Notes: generated by a model not told the origin, from the letters alone. Counted from the stretch's first letter, positions 28,548 through 39,260 are shown. The stretch: 64,000 nt of DNA from Kozakia baliensis (GCF_001787335.1 NZ_CP014677.1:62001-126000), one strand, 5' to 3'. Made by a program: numbers and translations.

Positions 28548-29576
28548 GTGAAGAACTACCGCAAACAACTCGAGCTTGTCGGGTTCGACGAAGCAATGAA
28601 ACAGGCTGTCTCGGAAGCAAGAACCCCACAACAGGCTAAAGTTTTGCAGCGGAGGGTTGAGAAGGCTTTTGAAATCCTTACGGAAGATCCGCAGGACGCT
28701 GAAATGGCCTTTCTTCATTCCGGCCTTTGTCAGACATGTTTGCCTCATAGCCGGCCAGCCAATAATCATGATGTTTGGACTAGGACGTCGGGTCGCTTCA
28801 CATTAATGGTGCAACCCGGTGTTTTTAGGTCCGATACCCGCGATGTAGGTAATCAGATCGTGACCAGTAAGGGGTCTACCGATTATGTCGGCGTTCCTTA
28901 TGGTCCTAAAGCCCGTTTGATTCTTATTTACCTTCAAAGCGAGGGCCTTAAAAGTCGGGTTGTTTCTCTTGGCGCCACTCAAACGGCTTTTATGCGCAGC
29001 TTGGGCCTTTCGATCACTGGAGGTGTTCGCGGTTCTATCAATGCCGTCAAAGAACAAACGCTTCGGCTGACACGCTGCCAGTTCGTTCTACAATATACTC
29101 AAGTTGGACCGAATGGAGAAGAGCATACCCAAATGACGGATGCTCGTATCACAGATGGGCTTGATTTTTGGAAGTCTAGTTCGGGGGAGTGGAATGGCGT
29201 TGTCGAACTTAATCAAAAATTCCATGAGAATCTTCTTGAGCATGCCGTTCCTTTAGACAAGCGTGGTATCGCGCATCTTGTTGGGAATAGTCTGGGCCTG
29301 GATCTTTATACATTTTTTGCCTACCGCCTGCCAAAACTCAACAAGCCACTTGAACTCAGTTGGTCGCAGTTGCAAGGGCAAGTGGGTGCGGAGATGAAGC
29401 AGCATAGACAACTGGGCGCACGTATTCGAGAAATTCTTCCTGATGTGATGGCGGCCTATCCGGAAGCAAATGTTGAAGTAACCCCTCGGGGACTTCTATT
29501 GAAGTCTTCGCCATGCGTTGTCCCTCGCACGCAAGTTCGTGGGGTTTCTGTTGTCGATGGTAAAATTCTGACTTAA
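28548..29576 (+). CDS. repA: plasmid replication initiator, RepA family
   Basis: The 342-residue protein matches the RepA_C-type plasmid initiators found in Acetobacteraceae and other Proteobacteria. It starts at a GTG with AGAGG upstream. The conserved core includes VGVPYGPKARLILIYLQSEG, SFMRSLGL-like TAFMRSLGLSITGG, DFWKSSSGEW, and DLYTFFAYRLPKL, which together form winged-helix DNA-binding domains. It should bind the iterons just upstream, and one more iteron lies right after its 3' end. Its presence shows that this DNA is, or derives from, a plasmid. Confidence 0.85.
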   Translation: MKNYRKQLELVGFDEAMKQAVSEARTPQQAKVLQRRVEKAFEILTEDPQDAEMAFLHSGLCQTCLPHSRPANNHDVWTRTSGRFTLMVQPGVFRSDTRDVGNQIVTSKGSTDYVGVPYGPKARLILIYLQSEGLKSRVVSLGATQTAFMRSLGLSITGGVRGSINAVKEQTLRLTRCQFVLQYTQVGPNGEEHTQMTDARITDGLDFWKSSSGEWNGVVELNQKFHENLLEHAVPLDKRGIAHLVGNSLGLDLYTFFAYRLPKLNKPLELSWSQLQGQVGAEMKQHRQLGARIREILPDVMAAYPEANVEVTPRGLLLKSSPCVVPRTQVRGVSVVDGKILT

Positions 29577-29638
29577 GGCCAAAGGCCCCAAAAATCTTGC
29601 TCTCAGGCTGAATGGATTTTAGCTTCAAATTCAATCGA

Positions 29639-29653
29639 CGCTGAATTTGTGAC
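29639..29653 (-). repeat. twelfth iteron, downstream of repA
   Basis: The complement reads GTCACAAATTCAGCG, matching the upstream iteron consensus. It lies 63 bp after the repA stop. A lone distal iteron can help handcuff plasmids or mark the other edge of the replication module. Confidence 0.7.
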
Positions 29654-29861
29654 ATTTTTTAAGACCAGCAAAATTTAATTACGATTCTCATATAATAAGA
29701 GAATACTGTTAGGCTCGATCGACATTCAGGATTCTCCAACACTCTGATCACTGTTTCATAGGTCTCTGTGTTGATGCACGGAGCGTATAAATGGGGATCA
29801 AGCGTTACGAACCGAACACGGTGCAATGGGAGAAGATCGCGCTCCTGCTGCCTGGCAAGGC

Positions 29862-30865
29862 GGCTTTGTTGCGTAATGCTCGTATTGGATGCACGAAATG
29901 AATCCAGACTGGTAGCTGGGAGTGATGAGCAAGCCGAAGCCCACGCGATACCGCACGACGAACTGGTCCTCCTACAACGCAGCGCTGAAGAAGCGTGGAT
30001 ATCTGACGGTGTGGTTTGACCCCTCCATGAATTGGGAAGGTCGTCCGACAAGACGTCGGGGACGGCGGCAGAGTGACAGCGATGCTGCGATCCAGACCTG
30101 CCTGACGTTGAAAGTCTTCTGCATCTGGCCGGACTTGCGTGGTCGGTGCCAGATTTCAGCACGCTGAGCCGCCGACAGGAAATCCTGACGGTCGATATCC
30201 CCCGTATCGCAGTTCGAACGGTCCGCTCCATCTTCTGATCGATAGCACCAAGATCAAGGTCGAAGGAGAAGGTGAATGGCACAGGCGCAAACATGGCGGT
30301 TCGAAACGTCGTCTCTGGCGTAAACTCCCTATCGGGATCGACGCAGGATCTCTGGAAATCAGGGCCGTAGAAATGACGGGAAACGAGATCGGTGATGCCC
30401 CGGTCCTGCCCGCCCTTTTGGAACAGATCCCTGAAGATGAGGACATCGCCAGCGTCACGGCCGATGGAGCGTATGATACGAGGCGATCCCATGAAACCAT
30501 TGCCAGTCGCAGTGCTCAGGCTGTCATCCCTCCTCGAAAGAACGCAACACCATGGCGCCTCACATCACCGGGCGCCATCGCCCGAAATGACGCTCTACAG
30601 ACTTGCAAGCATCTCGGACGGGCCAACTGGAGACGATGGAGCGGTTATCATCGACGAAGCCGCGTCGAGACGAAAATGCACTGCATCAAGCGACTGGGCC
30701 AGCGTCTGACAGCACGGAATTTCGACCGCCAACTCACGGTTCACAACCGTGTCGCCATCCTCAATCGCTTCACAGCGCTCGGAACCCCCGTCACTCATGC
30801 AGTCGCCTAGCAAAAAAACATAAAAGGCATCACAACATTCATTTAACAAATGGTGCGACAGAGCC
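29862..30865 (+). mobile_element. IS5 family (IS903-like) element copy 2
   Basis: Both terminal repeats are present: GGCTTTGTTGCGTAATGC at 29862 and, on the other strand from 30865, GGCTCTGTCGCACCATTTG. The element is about 1004 bp. It is nearly identical to copy 1 but its transposase gene is broken. It retains both ends, so the intact transposase of copy 1 could mobilise it. Confidence 0.8.
29925..30810 (+). pseudogene. IS5 family transposase with a 46-bp deletion
   Basis: Compared with copy 1 the gene lacks 46 bp, exactly the distance between two GTTGAAAGTC repeats at 25786 and 25832 of copy 1. This shifts the frame after TCLTLKV. A second small insertion near 30198 changes it again, after which LLIDSTKIKVEG and the remaining catalytic segments read normally to the stop after THAVA. 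Repeat-mediated slippage is the likely cause. Confidence 0.82.
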
Positions 30866-31019
30866 CCTAACAGGGCCTAGTTGAGCGATTTCGACCGGCT
30901 ATGATTCAGGAGATTACGACAACGTAATTAGATCATGATGGCCAGGACTGAAATCACCCGTGCGCAACTATCGGCGCGATGCGGAATGGACTCTGATCGT
31001 TCCACTGATGCCATGGAGG

Positions 31020-31255
31020 AAGCGGTCAGGCCGAACGGATGAACCGAATGATTAAGGAAGCGACAATCAAACGCTTCCTTGACGACAGCCATGAGCAGTT
31101 GAAAGACCCACCTCAATGACTTCATGGCTGCCTTAACTTTAGGCGAAGGCTCAAGATCCTAAGCGGTCTCACACCTTACGAATACGTCTGCAAACTCCGG
31201 ACTTCAGAACCGGAACACTTCGTCTTCAATCAATCCATCAAATCCTGCGACTAGA
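31020..31255 (+). pseudogene. IS481-like transposase C-terminal remnant
   Basis: The plus strand reads RMNRMIKEATIKRFLDDSH, a stop, then NFRRRLKILSGLTPYEYVC and TSEPEHFVFNQSI. This is the end of an integrase-core transposase of the IS481-like type with its ARRLKTLSGLTPYEY motif. A stop and a frame change break it. A shorter relic of the same segment lies at 38435-38520. The pyrimidine operon leader begins directly after it. Confidence 0.6.
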
Positions 31256-31264
31256 ACAAAAAAC

Positions 31265-31280
31265 TTGAACATTTGGTCAA
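31265..31280. promoter_or_regulatory. RutR-type operator upstream of preT
   Basis: TTGAACATTTGGTCAA matches the RutR consensus TTGACCANNTGGTCAA at 13 of 14 fixed positions. It lies 68 bp upstream of the preT start and next to the edge of the transposase remnant. The TetR-type regulator encoded in the cluster is the likely ligand. The consensus is from the known Escherichia coli RutR site; binding here is inferred. Confidence 0.7.
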
Positions 31281-31347
31281 GAAAATATTGCGCAAACGGA
31301 TTGACCCGACTTATGATCGATTGAGAATTTAGATGACAGGAGCTGTC

Positions 31348-32703
31348 ATGACGCGAACCCTCGATATTGTCAGTGCCCGGCTGAGTGATGTTGAATTGGC
31401 GATCAACTTTTCCGATGCCCATCCGCCCTTGACCGTAGAGCAGGCCAGGGTCGAGGCTGATCGTTGTTTCTTCTGCTACGATGCGCCTTGTATTGAGGCC
31501 TGTCCGACTGGCATTGATATTCCGAAATTCATCAAAGCCATCGCCACAAGGAACTTGAAGGGATCGGCGAAAACCATCCTGGAATCCAATATTTTGGGCG
31601 GCTCGTGTGCCCGCGTCTGTCCGACGGAAATCCTCTGCGAGCAGAAATGCGTCCATAACACACGCGAAGAAGGGCAGCCGATCCGGATTGGCGCTCTTCA
31701 GCGCCATGCCACCGATTGGCAGATGGAGCACGGCGGCCAGCCTTTCACTCGCGCCCCGACGACTGGACGCCGTATTGCGATTATTGGTGCTGGACCTGCC
31801 GGCCTCGCTTGCGCCCACCGCTTAGCAATGCAAGGTCATAACGTCCTATTGCTCGACGCACATAGCCAACCCGGCGGGCTCAATGAATATGGCGTCGCCG
31901 CTTATAAGTTGGCAGACGATTTCGCACAGCGGGAAATCGATTTTCTGTTGGCAATCGGCGGCATTACCTTCGAAGGTAATCGTAAGCTTGGCGAAAATCT
32001 TTCTCTCAGCGATCTGCGTCGCGACTATGACGCCATTTTTCTTGGTATGGGACTTTCCGGCGTTCGCGCCATGGGTATCGAAGGCGAAGAACTGGAAGGC
32101 GTGCAGGATGCCGTTGCTTTCATCGAAACCCTTCGCTCCCAGGAAAAAAAATGCGTCCCAGTTGGTCGTCGCGTCGTCGTTATCGGCGGTGGTAATACTG
32201 CCGTAGACGCCGCCGTTCAGGCTCGCCGCCTCGGTGCCGATGAAGTTACGCTCGTCTATCGGCGTGGCCATGAGCAAATGTCTGCAACGCCGGTCGAGCG
32301 CGAATGGGCGCAGACCAATGGCGTCACTATCCGCTTTTGGTCCTCCCCGGTTCGCATGGTTTTGGAAGATGGCGCTCTTGGCGGTGTCGAATTCTCCCGC
32401 GGCACCGCCACAACAAATGGTCGGGTCATCTACGATCCGGCAGACACCTTCATCGTTCACGCCGATATGGTGTTGAAAGCCGTTGGACAGACCTTCATTC
32501 CCGATCCGATCAGCGGTGAGTCTATCCTCGTAGAAAATGGGCGGATCGTGGTGGACGACACATATCGCACCACCATGGAGGGCATATATGCCGGTGGTGA
32601 CTGCACGGTTGGCGAGGATCTTACCGTCGCCGCCGTTCGCGACGGGCGAAACGCTGCCGAAGCGATCCATAAAGCGCTCTCCATCTCTAGCGTCCAGGCA
32701 TAA
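31348..32703 (+). CDS. preT: NAD-dependent dihydropyrimidine dehydrogenase subunit PreT
   Basis: The 451-residue protein starts at the ATG at 31348, with AGGAG upstream; an earlier ATG at 31333 has none. An N-terminal iron-sulfur domain holds CFFCYDAPCIEACPTG and GGSCARVCPTE. The FAD site is IAIIGAGPAGLACA and the NAD(P) site is VVVIGGGNTAVDAA, as in glutamate synthase small subunit relatives. PreT supplies electrons from NADH to PreA for reduction of uracil or thymine to the dihydro form. It precedes preA by 14 bp and stands behind a RutR-type operator. Confidence 0.93.
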   Translation: MTRTLDIVSARLSDVELAINFSDAHPPLTVEQARVEADRCFFCYDAPCIEACPTGIDIPKFIKAIATRNLKGSAKTILESNILGGSCARVCPTEILCEQKCVHNTREEGQPIRIGALQRHATDWQMEHGGQPFTRAPTTGRRIAIIGAGPAGLACAHRLAMQGHNVLLLDAHSQPGGLNEYGVAAYKLADDFAQREIDFLLAIGGITFEGNRKLGENLSLSDLRRDYDAIFLGMGLSGVRAMGIEGEELEGVQDAVAFIETLRSQEKKCVPVGRRVVVIGGGNTAVDAAVQARRLGADEVTLVYRRGHEQMSATPVEREWAQTNGVTIRFWSSPVRMVLEDGALGGVEFSRGTATTNGRVIYDPADTFIVHADMVLKAVGQTFIPDPISGESILVENGRIVVDDTYRTTMEGIYAGGDCTVGEDLTVAAVRDGRNAAEAIHKALSISSVQA

Positions 32704-32717
32704 AAGGAGGACGGAAC

Positions 32718-33995
32718 ATGGCCGATCTGCGCAGCAATTTTGTTGGAATCAAATCGCCCAACCCATTCTGGCTGGCCTCCGCCCCGCCGACGGACAAGGA
32801 GTATAACGTCCGCCGCGCCTTCGAAGCTGGGTGGGGCGGCGTGGTCTGGAAAACCCTTGGCGAAGATCCGCCGGTCGTTAATGTTAGTTCCCGCTATGGG
32901 TCTCTGAATTATAACGGTACACGCATGATCGGCCTGAATAATATCGAGCTGATTTCGGACCGGCCGCTCGCGACCAATATCGCGGAAATAAAGAGCGTTA
33001 AAAGAGATTATCCAGATCGCGCTGTCGTGGTCAGCCTCATGGTCCCCTGCCAGGAAGAAAGCTGGAAAGCCATTCTCCCCATCGTAGAGGAAACCGGTGC
33101 GGACGGCATCGAGTTGAATTTCGGCTGCCCACACGGCATGTCCGAACGCAATATGGGCGCTGCCGTTGGCCAGGTGCCGGAATACGTGGAAATGGTGACC
33201 CGCTGGTGCAAACAGAACACCCGCATGCCGGTCATCGTGAAACTCACGCCTAACATCACAAATATTCTCGCCCCCGCCAAGGCCGCCACACGCGGCGGCG
33301 CAGATGCCGTTTCGCTCATCAACACCATTCAGTCTGTCATCGGCGTCGATCTTGACCAGATGGTGCCCATGCCCGTCGTCGGCGGTAAAGGCACTCATGG
33401 TGGTTATTGTGGCCCCGCCGTCAAACCCATCGCTCTGCGCATGATCGGCGATATCGCTCGTGACGAGGAAATCGGCGGCATCCCCATCTCCGGTATCGGC
33501 GGCATCTCAACTTGGCGCGACGCGGCGGAATTTCTCGCTATGGGCTCATCTACGCTTCAGGTCTGCACCGCCGCCATGCATTATGGATTCCGCATTGTCG
33601 AAGATATGATCGATGGCCTCTCCAGTTGGATGGACGATAAAGGTTATCATACTCTTGCCGACGTCACTGGTCGCGCGATCCCGAACTTCGTGCCATGGAA
33701 CAAACTGAATCTTAAATTCAAAACCATCGCGAATATCGACCAGGAAGCCTGCGTCAAATGCGGTCTTTGTTATATTGCCTGCGAAGACACGTCACATCAG
33801 TCGATCGCGAAGGGCCTCGTCGGCAACGAGCGCCGCTACGAGGTCATCGAAGAAGAATGTGTCGGCTGCAATCTTTGCGCTCATGTCTGCCCCATCGATA
33901 ATTGCATCACAATGCAACCTCAGCCGGTTGACGGCATGTTGACCTGGCCTGAACATCCCAACAATCCGAATAGAGTGGTGGAAGCCGCCTCCTGA
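32718..33995 (+). CDS. preA: NAD-dependent dihydropyrimidine dehydrogenase subunit PreA
   Basis: The 425-residue protein starts behind AAGGAGG. The first 330 residues form the FMN TIM barrel of dihydropyrimidine dehydrogenase, with ELNFGCPHGMSERNMGAAVGQ (the catalytic Cys loop region), VIVKLTPNIT and GGKGTHGGYCGPAVKPIA. The C-terminal ferredoxin domain binds two 4Fe-4S clusters (CVKCGLCYIACED and CVGCNLCAHVCPID). With PreT it carries out the first step of reductive pyrimidine breakdown. Confidence 0.94.
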   Translation: MADLRSNFVGIKSPNPFWLASAPPTDKEYNVRRAFEAGWGGVVWKTLGEDPPVVNVSSRYGSLNYNGTRMIGLNNIELISDRPLATNIAEIKSVKRDYPDRAVVVSLMVPCQEESWKAILPIVEETGADGIELNFGCPHGMSERNMGAAVGQVPEYVEMVTRWCKQNTRMPVIVKLTPNITNILAPAKAATRGGADAVSLINTIQSVIGVDLDQMVPMPVVGGKGTHGGYCGPAVKPIALRMIGDIARDEEIGGIPISGIGGISTWRDAAEFLAMGSSTLQVCTAAMHYGFRIVEDMIDGLSSWMDDKGYHTLADVTGRAIPNFVPWNKLNLKFKTIANIDQEACVKCGLCYIACEDTSHQSIAKGLVGNERRYEVIEEECVGCNLCAHVCPIDNCITMQPQPVDGMLTWPEHPNNPNRVVEAAS

Positions 33996-34056
33996 AGGAC
34001 GACATCCATCACACAGCCGGCACAATCCGGCGGTTTCGTCATGAAAGGCATGGGTA

Positions 34057-35328
34057 ATGACAAAACAGACCGGAAATACAGGCAGCAATCTCCAGATCGA
34101 CGGTCAAGCGCTCTGGTCTGACCTTATGGAGACCGCTCGCTTCGGTGGTACACCGAAAGGCGGAATCAAACGCCTTACTCTGACCGACGAAGACCGGCAG
34201 GTCCGCGAGTGGTTTACGAGCACCTGTAAGAGCCTGGGTTGTACCGTCTCGTTCGACTCCATGGGCAATCTCTTTGCCCGATATCCGGGTCAGAATAATA
34301 CGCTGCCGCCCATCACCATGGGTAGCCATCTCGACACCCAACCGACCGGCGGCAAGTATGACGGCGTTCTCGGTGTGCTCGGCGGTCTCTCCGTCCTCCG
34401 CGCCTTGCATAATTCCGGTTATACTACCCGCCATCCGATCGAACTCATCAACTGGACTAACGAGGAAGGCTCACGGTTTACCCCGCCAATGATGTGTTCC
34501 GGGGTCTTCGCCGGGGTCTTTACGGAGCAGGAAGTCCTTGATAAGCGCGATCGCGCCAATATCCGTTTTGGTGACGAATTGGAACGGATCGGTTATCGCG
34601 GCAGCGAGCCTTGTGGCCAGCACGCGATCACAGCCTATTTCGAACTGCATATCGAGCAAGGGCCGATTCTCGAAACAGAGGAAAAAACCATCGGCATCGT
34701 CGAAGGCGTTCAGGGCATGCGTTGGTACGAAGTCACCGTGCGCGGCAAGGACGCTCATGCAGGTTCCACTCCCATGCCTATGCGCCATGACGCTTTGGTC
34801 GCATCCGCAAAAATGATCGAAGCCCTCAGCGAGATCGCTTTCGCCCACTCCCCTACTGCGGTCGGCACTGTCGGTCTGATCGAAAACCGCCCGAACAGCA
34901 ATAATGTCGTTCCGGGCGAAACCTTCTTCACCGTCGATATCCGCGATCCGAACGATGCCGTCGTGCTGGAAATGGAAAGCGAATTCAAAAAACGCTTTGC
35001 CGACATTGCGGAAGCCTCCGGCGTAACTCTCGATATCGTGCAGATTTGGGACGCCCCCGCCGTTCATTTCAGCCCGGCCTGCGTCGAAATGGTTGCTGCA
35101 GCCGCGTCCGAAGGTAGCTACTCCGCCCGCCGCATGGTCTCCGGCCCCGGTCACGACGCGGCCTATCTCGCCAGCGTCACACCCACCGCCATGATCTTCG
35201 TCCCTTGCAAGGATGGCCTTAGCCACAACGAAGAAGAAAGCATTCTGGAGCCGCATGCTGAAGCCGGCGCCAATGCCCTGCTCCGAGCCGTCCTGAAAGC
35301 CGACGAAGCGTTCAATAAGGATTCATGA
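34057..35328 (+). CDS. M20-family amidohydrolase, beta-ureidopropionase / N-carbamoyl amino acid hydrolase type
   Basis: The 423-residue protein is a zinc-dependent hydrolase of the HyuC/AllC/Pyd3 group. Metal-binding motifs are TMGSHLDTQPTGGKYDGVLG, INWTNEEGSRF and FELHIEQGPILE; the dimerisation domain includes GKDAHAGSTPM and the C-terminal GPGHDAAYLA. In this cluster it would cleave N-carbamoyl-beta-alanine to beta-alanine, carbon dioxide and ammonia, the third step of the pathway. Specificity cannot be told apart from allantoate or L-carbamoylase activity by sequence alone. It lies 61 bp after preA. Confidence 0.85.
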   Translation: MTKQTGNTGSNLQIDGQALWSDLMETARFGGTPKGGIKRLTLTDEDRQVREWFTSTCKSLGCTVSFDSMGNLFARYPGQNNTLPPITMGSHLDTQPTGGKYDGVLGVLGGLSVLRALHNSGYTTRHPIELINWTNEEGSRFTPPMMCSGVFAGVFTEQEVLDKRDRANIRFGDELERIGYRGSEPCGQHAITAYFELHIEQGPILETEEKTIGIVEGVQGMRWYEVTVRGKDAHAGSTPMPMRHDALVASAKMIEALSEIAFAHSPTAVGTVGLIENRPNSNNVVPGETFFTVDIRDPNDAVVLEMESEFKKRFADIAEASGVTLDIVQIWDAPAVHFSPACVEMVAAAASEGSYSARRMVSGPGHDAAYLASVTPTAMIFVPCKDGLSHNEEESILEPHAEAGANALLRAVLKADEAFNKDS

Positions 35329-35444
35329 ATTCAAGACTGAAAATTTTTGGCCGCCCATTCGTTTAAATGACAAGGGCCAACAGTTTTTACCGTCTCCGAC
35401 AACATCCAGTTCGGTTCTGTCATTTCCGTCATAAGGAGCACATC

Positions 35445-35837
35445 ATGCCACTGCTGCATTTCCATATCATCAAAGGCAGCCGCACACCCGACGAACTGAA
35501 AATCCTGCTCGACACGGCGCATGACGCCATGCTGGAAGCTTTCAAAGTTCCCGTTCGCGATCGCTATCAACTCGTCTCCGAGCATGAAGCAACCCATATG
35601 ATCATTGAGGACACGGGGCTCGATATCCCACGCACCAATAAAGTCGTTCTGCTTCAAGTCGTCTCTCGTCCACGCTCCAAGGAGCAAATCGAAAACTTCT
35701 ATCACCACCTTGCAGAAAAACTCGAAAAAGAATGCGGCCTTTCTTCCTCCGACATCATGGTCTCCATCGTCCAAAACAGCGATGAACACTGGAGCTTCGG
35801 TCTCGGCCGCGCCCAGTTTCTCACCGGCGATCTATAA
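35445..35837 (+). CDS. tautomerase superfamily protein, malonate semialdehyde decarboxylase-like
   Basis: The 130-residue protein starts at the ATG at 35445 behind AAGGAG, which leaves Pro as residue 2, the catalytic N-terminal proline of the superfamily. It is twice the length of 4-oxalocrotonate tautomerase. Asp39 (VRDRYQ) and Arg75/Arg77 (SRPRSK) correspond, one position shifted, to Asp37, Arg73 and Arg75 of malonate semialdehyde decarboxylase. The C-terminal WSFGLGRAQFLTG is also typical. Beta-alanine from this pathway is transaminated to malonate semialdehyde, so decarboxylation to acetaldehyde is a fitting but unproven role. Confidence 0.75.
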   Translation: MPLLHFHIIKGSRTPDELKILLDTAHDAMLEAFKVPVRDRYQLVSEHEATHMIIEDTGLDIPRTNKVVLLQVVSRPRSKEQIENFYHHLAEKLEKECGLSSSDIMVSIVQNSDEHWSFGLGRAQFLTGDL

Positions 35838-35867
35838 GTCGCCCCCGCCAGCAGACAGGCTGCTATT

Positions 35868-36533
35868 GTGTCCGAATTAACCCGCGATAATAAAACGCCG
35901 TCAAAATCGGGCACCCCCCGCAGGAACACGGTTCCCCAAATCCTCAACGCTGCGGAGATGGTCTTTGCCGCGCGGGGCTTCGCGGGCGCGCGTGTCGATG
36001 ATATCGCAAAGGCCTGCGAATTGCCCAAGGCCAACGTGCTATACTATTTCGGAACCAAGGAAGATTTATATCAGGCCACGCTGAAGCGCTTGCTCATGCA
36101 TTGGCTGGATGACGCCGATCAATGGTTCACTCCAGATCACAAACCGTTGGAGGCAGTCGAAGGTTATATCCGCACCAAAATGGCATTCTCACGCCACCGG
36201 CCAGAAGCCTCGCGGATTTTCGCCTACGAACTTCTCGCCGGAGGCTGCTTCATTAAAGACTTTCTCTGCGGAACTCTACGAGAGCATGTTTCTCGCCGCA
36301 CGGAAGTCTTTAAACATTGGCAGAAACAGAGGCTGATGGGCGATATCGACCCTGTTCATTTCTTATTCGCCCTTTGGTCGCTGACCCAATCTTATGCTGA
36401 CATGCAGATACAGATGGTCGCTGTCCTTGGGAGAGACACGTTGAATAGCGATGACTTCGAGCGTGGCGTTCAGACCATCATGAAGCTCGTCACGCCGATT
36501 TGTCTTTTAGTGCCGCAAACCGCGTCATCTTAA
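35868..36533 (+). CDS. rutR: TetR family regulator, RutR-like
   Basis: The 221-residue protein starts at GTG. The N-terminal helix-turn-helix (TVPQILNAAEMVFAARGFAG, VDDIAKACELPKANVLYYFG) is typical of TetR, and the C-terminal domain (FAYELLAGGCFIKDFL, then FALWSLTQSYADMQIQ) matches the YcdC/RutR ligand-binding domain, which senses uracil or thymine in characterised members. Two RutR-like operators flank the cluster, at 31265 and 36594. It probably represses preT-preA and the dihydropyrimidinase gene until pyrimidine is present. Confidence 0.85.
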   Translation: MSELTRDNKTPSKSGTPRRNTVPQILNAAEMVFAARGFAGARVDDIAKACELPKANVLYYFGTKEDLYQATLKRLLMHWLDDADQWFTPDHKPLEAVEGYIRTKMAFSRHRPEASRIFAYELLAGGCFIKDFLCGTLREHVSRRTEVFKHWQKQRLMGDIDPVHFLFALWSLTQSYADMQIQMVAVLGRDTLNSDDFERGVQTIMKLVTPICLLVPQTASS

Positions 36534-36544
36534 AGCGAGACTGA

Positions 36545-38083
<1,539 letters not shown>

Positions 38084-38119
38084 GAACTGTTACGCTAACT
38101 GAACTCCAGCACAATGAGA

Positions 38120-38440
38120 TAAGGCTCTGCGAACTTCAGGCAGTGATAACGGTAAGGCTTTTCCATTGGACGAGCGCCTGGACACGATGGACATGACGTT
38201 GTCGATAAAGGTGGGTGGGACGAAGAGATTGCGAACGACAGAGAACACGAAGATACAGCGCTGACGACCGCCGGGCGCGCGGAATTTCTACATAATGCAT
38301 TCGTATTTTTAGCGGTGGATGAGAGTTTTCCGTCCAGCTGTTCAGCCTTTTATAGGAAAGATGTCTGATCGATAATCGCAGTGTCCATCGGGCGCGCCAT
38401 AGGAGGTCAGCTTGTCTGTGACCCTGTAGGTGGATGGATC
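38120..38440 (-). pseudogene. IS6 family transposase C-terminal remnant
   Basis: Minus-strand fragments read YRVTDKLTSYGAPDG (second catalytic Asp), a region like AEQLDGKLSSTA for the usual NRAENSH segment, then KFRAPGGRQRCIFVFSVVRNLFVPP, the conserved C-terminal end of IS6 transposases. Stops and shifts break it. It is of the same type as the fragments at 24.1 and 25.5 kb. Confidence 0.6.
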
Positions 38441-38520
38441 GAATATGTCTACAAAATTTAGACTTCAGATCCAGAAATATTTACCTTCGATCCAACTCAT
38501 CAAAATACGGGATTAAACAA
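38435..38520 (+). pseudogene. short IS481-like transposase tail
   Basis: The plus strand reads EYVYKI, a stop, then TSDPEIFTFDPTHQNTGLN. It matches the C-terminal end of the integrase-core transposase whose longer relic lies at 31020-31255. Only the last 30 codons remain. Confidence 0.45.
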
Positions 38521-38597
38521 CTATGACAAATAAATTAAATAAATCGGCTGCCTTAAGACAGCCTATCTATTAGCAATAATCTATAATCTCTTTGATA

Positions 38598-38815
38598 TTA
38601 GAGAGTTACATTCATGCCGAACTGGAAAGAGCGAAGTACAACGCCCTTTTGTGTCCAGGAGGAGTTGCAGAGGTAACCGCCGTAGGTGGCGTAGTCGAGA
38701 GGCGCGCGGAAGCCGAGCAGATTATAGACGTTCGCGTAGAGCGACCATTTCTGATTGACCCGGTAGTTGACGGTCAAGTCCACGTCCCAGAAGCCCTTGA
38801 CCTTATACCAAGGTT
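38598..38815 (-). pseudogene. TonB-dependent receptor, C-terminal fragment
   Basis: On the minus strand an open frame reads YKVKGFWDVDLTVNYRVNQK and then WSLYANVYNLLGFRAPLDYA and ends RSFQFGMNVTL. This is the last beta-strand region of a TonB-dependent outer membrane receptor, with the usual aromatic C-terminus. All of the plug and most of the barrel are missing. IS DNA adjoins its 5' side. Confidence 0.65.
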
Positions 38816-39017
38816 ATTTCCTCTGACTCATCAGTGAAGTGACTGGCGCTGTCCCATCTGATTCTCTATCTCGAGGAGGGTCGAGGATGGGTGGGGCGAT
38901 TGCATTACGAACGGACTACACGGCGGAAGCGCTCCGTCGACTGGCGTCTTGGACTTGCGACGGATTTGTTCCGGTGCATTAAGCGTTTTAAGCTCACATC
39001 GGAGGACATACGAGACC

Positions 39018-39260
39018 ATGGCTGTGACGCAGACGGAAAAATTTCGCCGTGAGGCGGTGAGGATTGCCCTGAACAGCGGTCTGTCCCGCAAGCGGGTGGC
39101 AGCTGATCTGGGGATTGGCAGATCAGCTGGGACATTGGGTTTCGCAGTATCGAACCGCCGATCTGTCAACACCTGAACCACAGGCAGACCTGGTCCGTGA
39201 GAACGAGCGTTTGCGCCTTGAGAACCGCGTCCTGTGGGAGGAGAGGGAAATCTAAAAAAA
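39018..39260 (+). pseudogene. IS3 family OrfA, frameshifted
   Basis: The start AVTQTEKFRREAVRIALNSG matches OrfA of copy 1. Around 39120-39135 extra bases shift the frame, so the helix-turn-helix end is lost. The later leucine-rich segment (ENERLRLENRVLWEEREI) is in a different frame and hits a stop. Confidence 0.7.

Noticed and set aside
31846-33398. Two long minus-strand frames across preT and preA
   Set aside because: Both are antisense to highly conserved genes with good ribosome binding sites and show no homology.
34471-35256. Minus-strand frame of 261 codons across the amidohydrolase gene
   Set aside because: It is a shadow of the conserved M20 hydrolase and has no recognisable domain.
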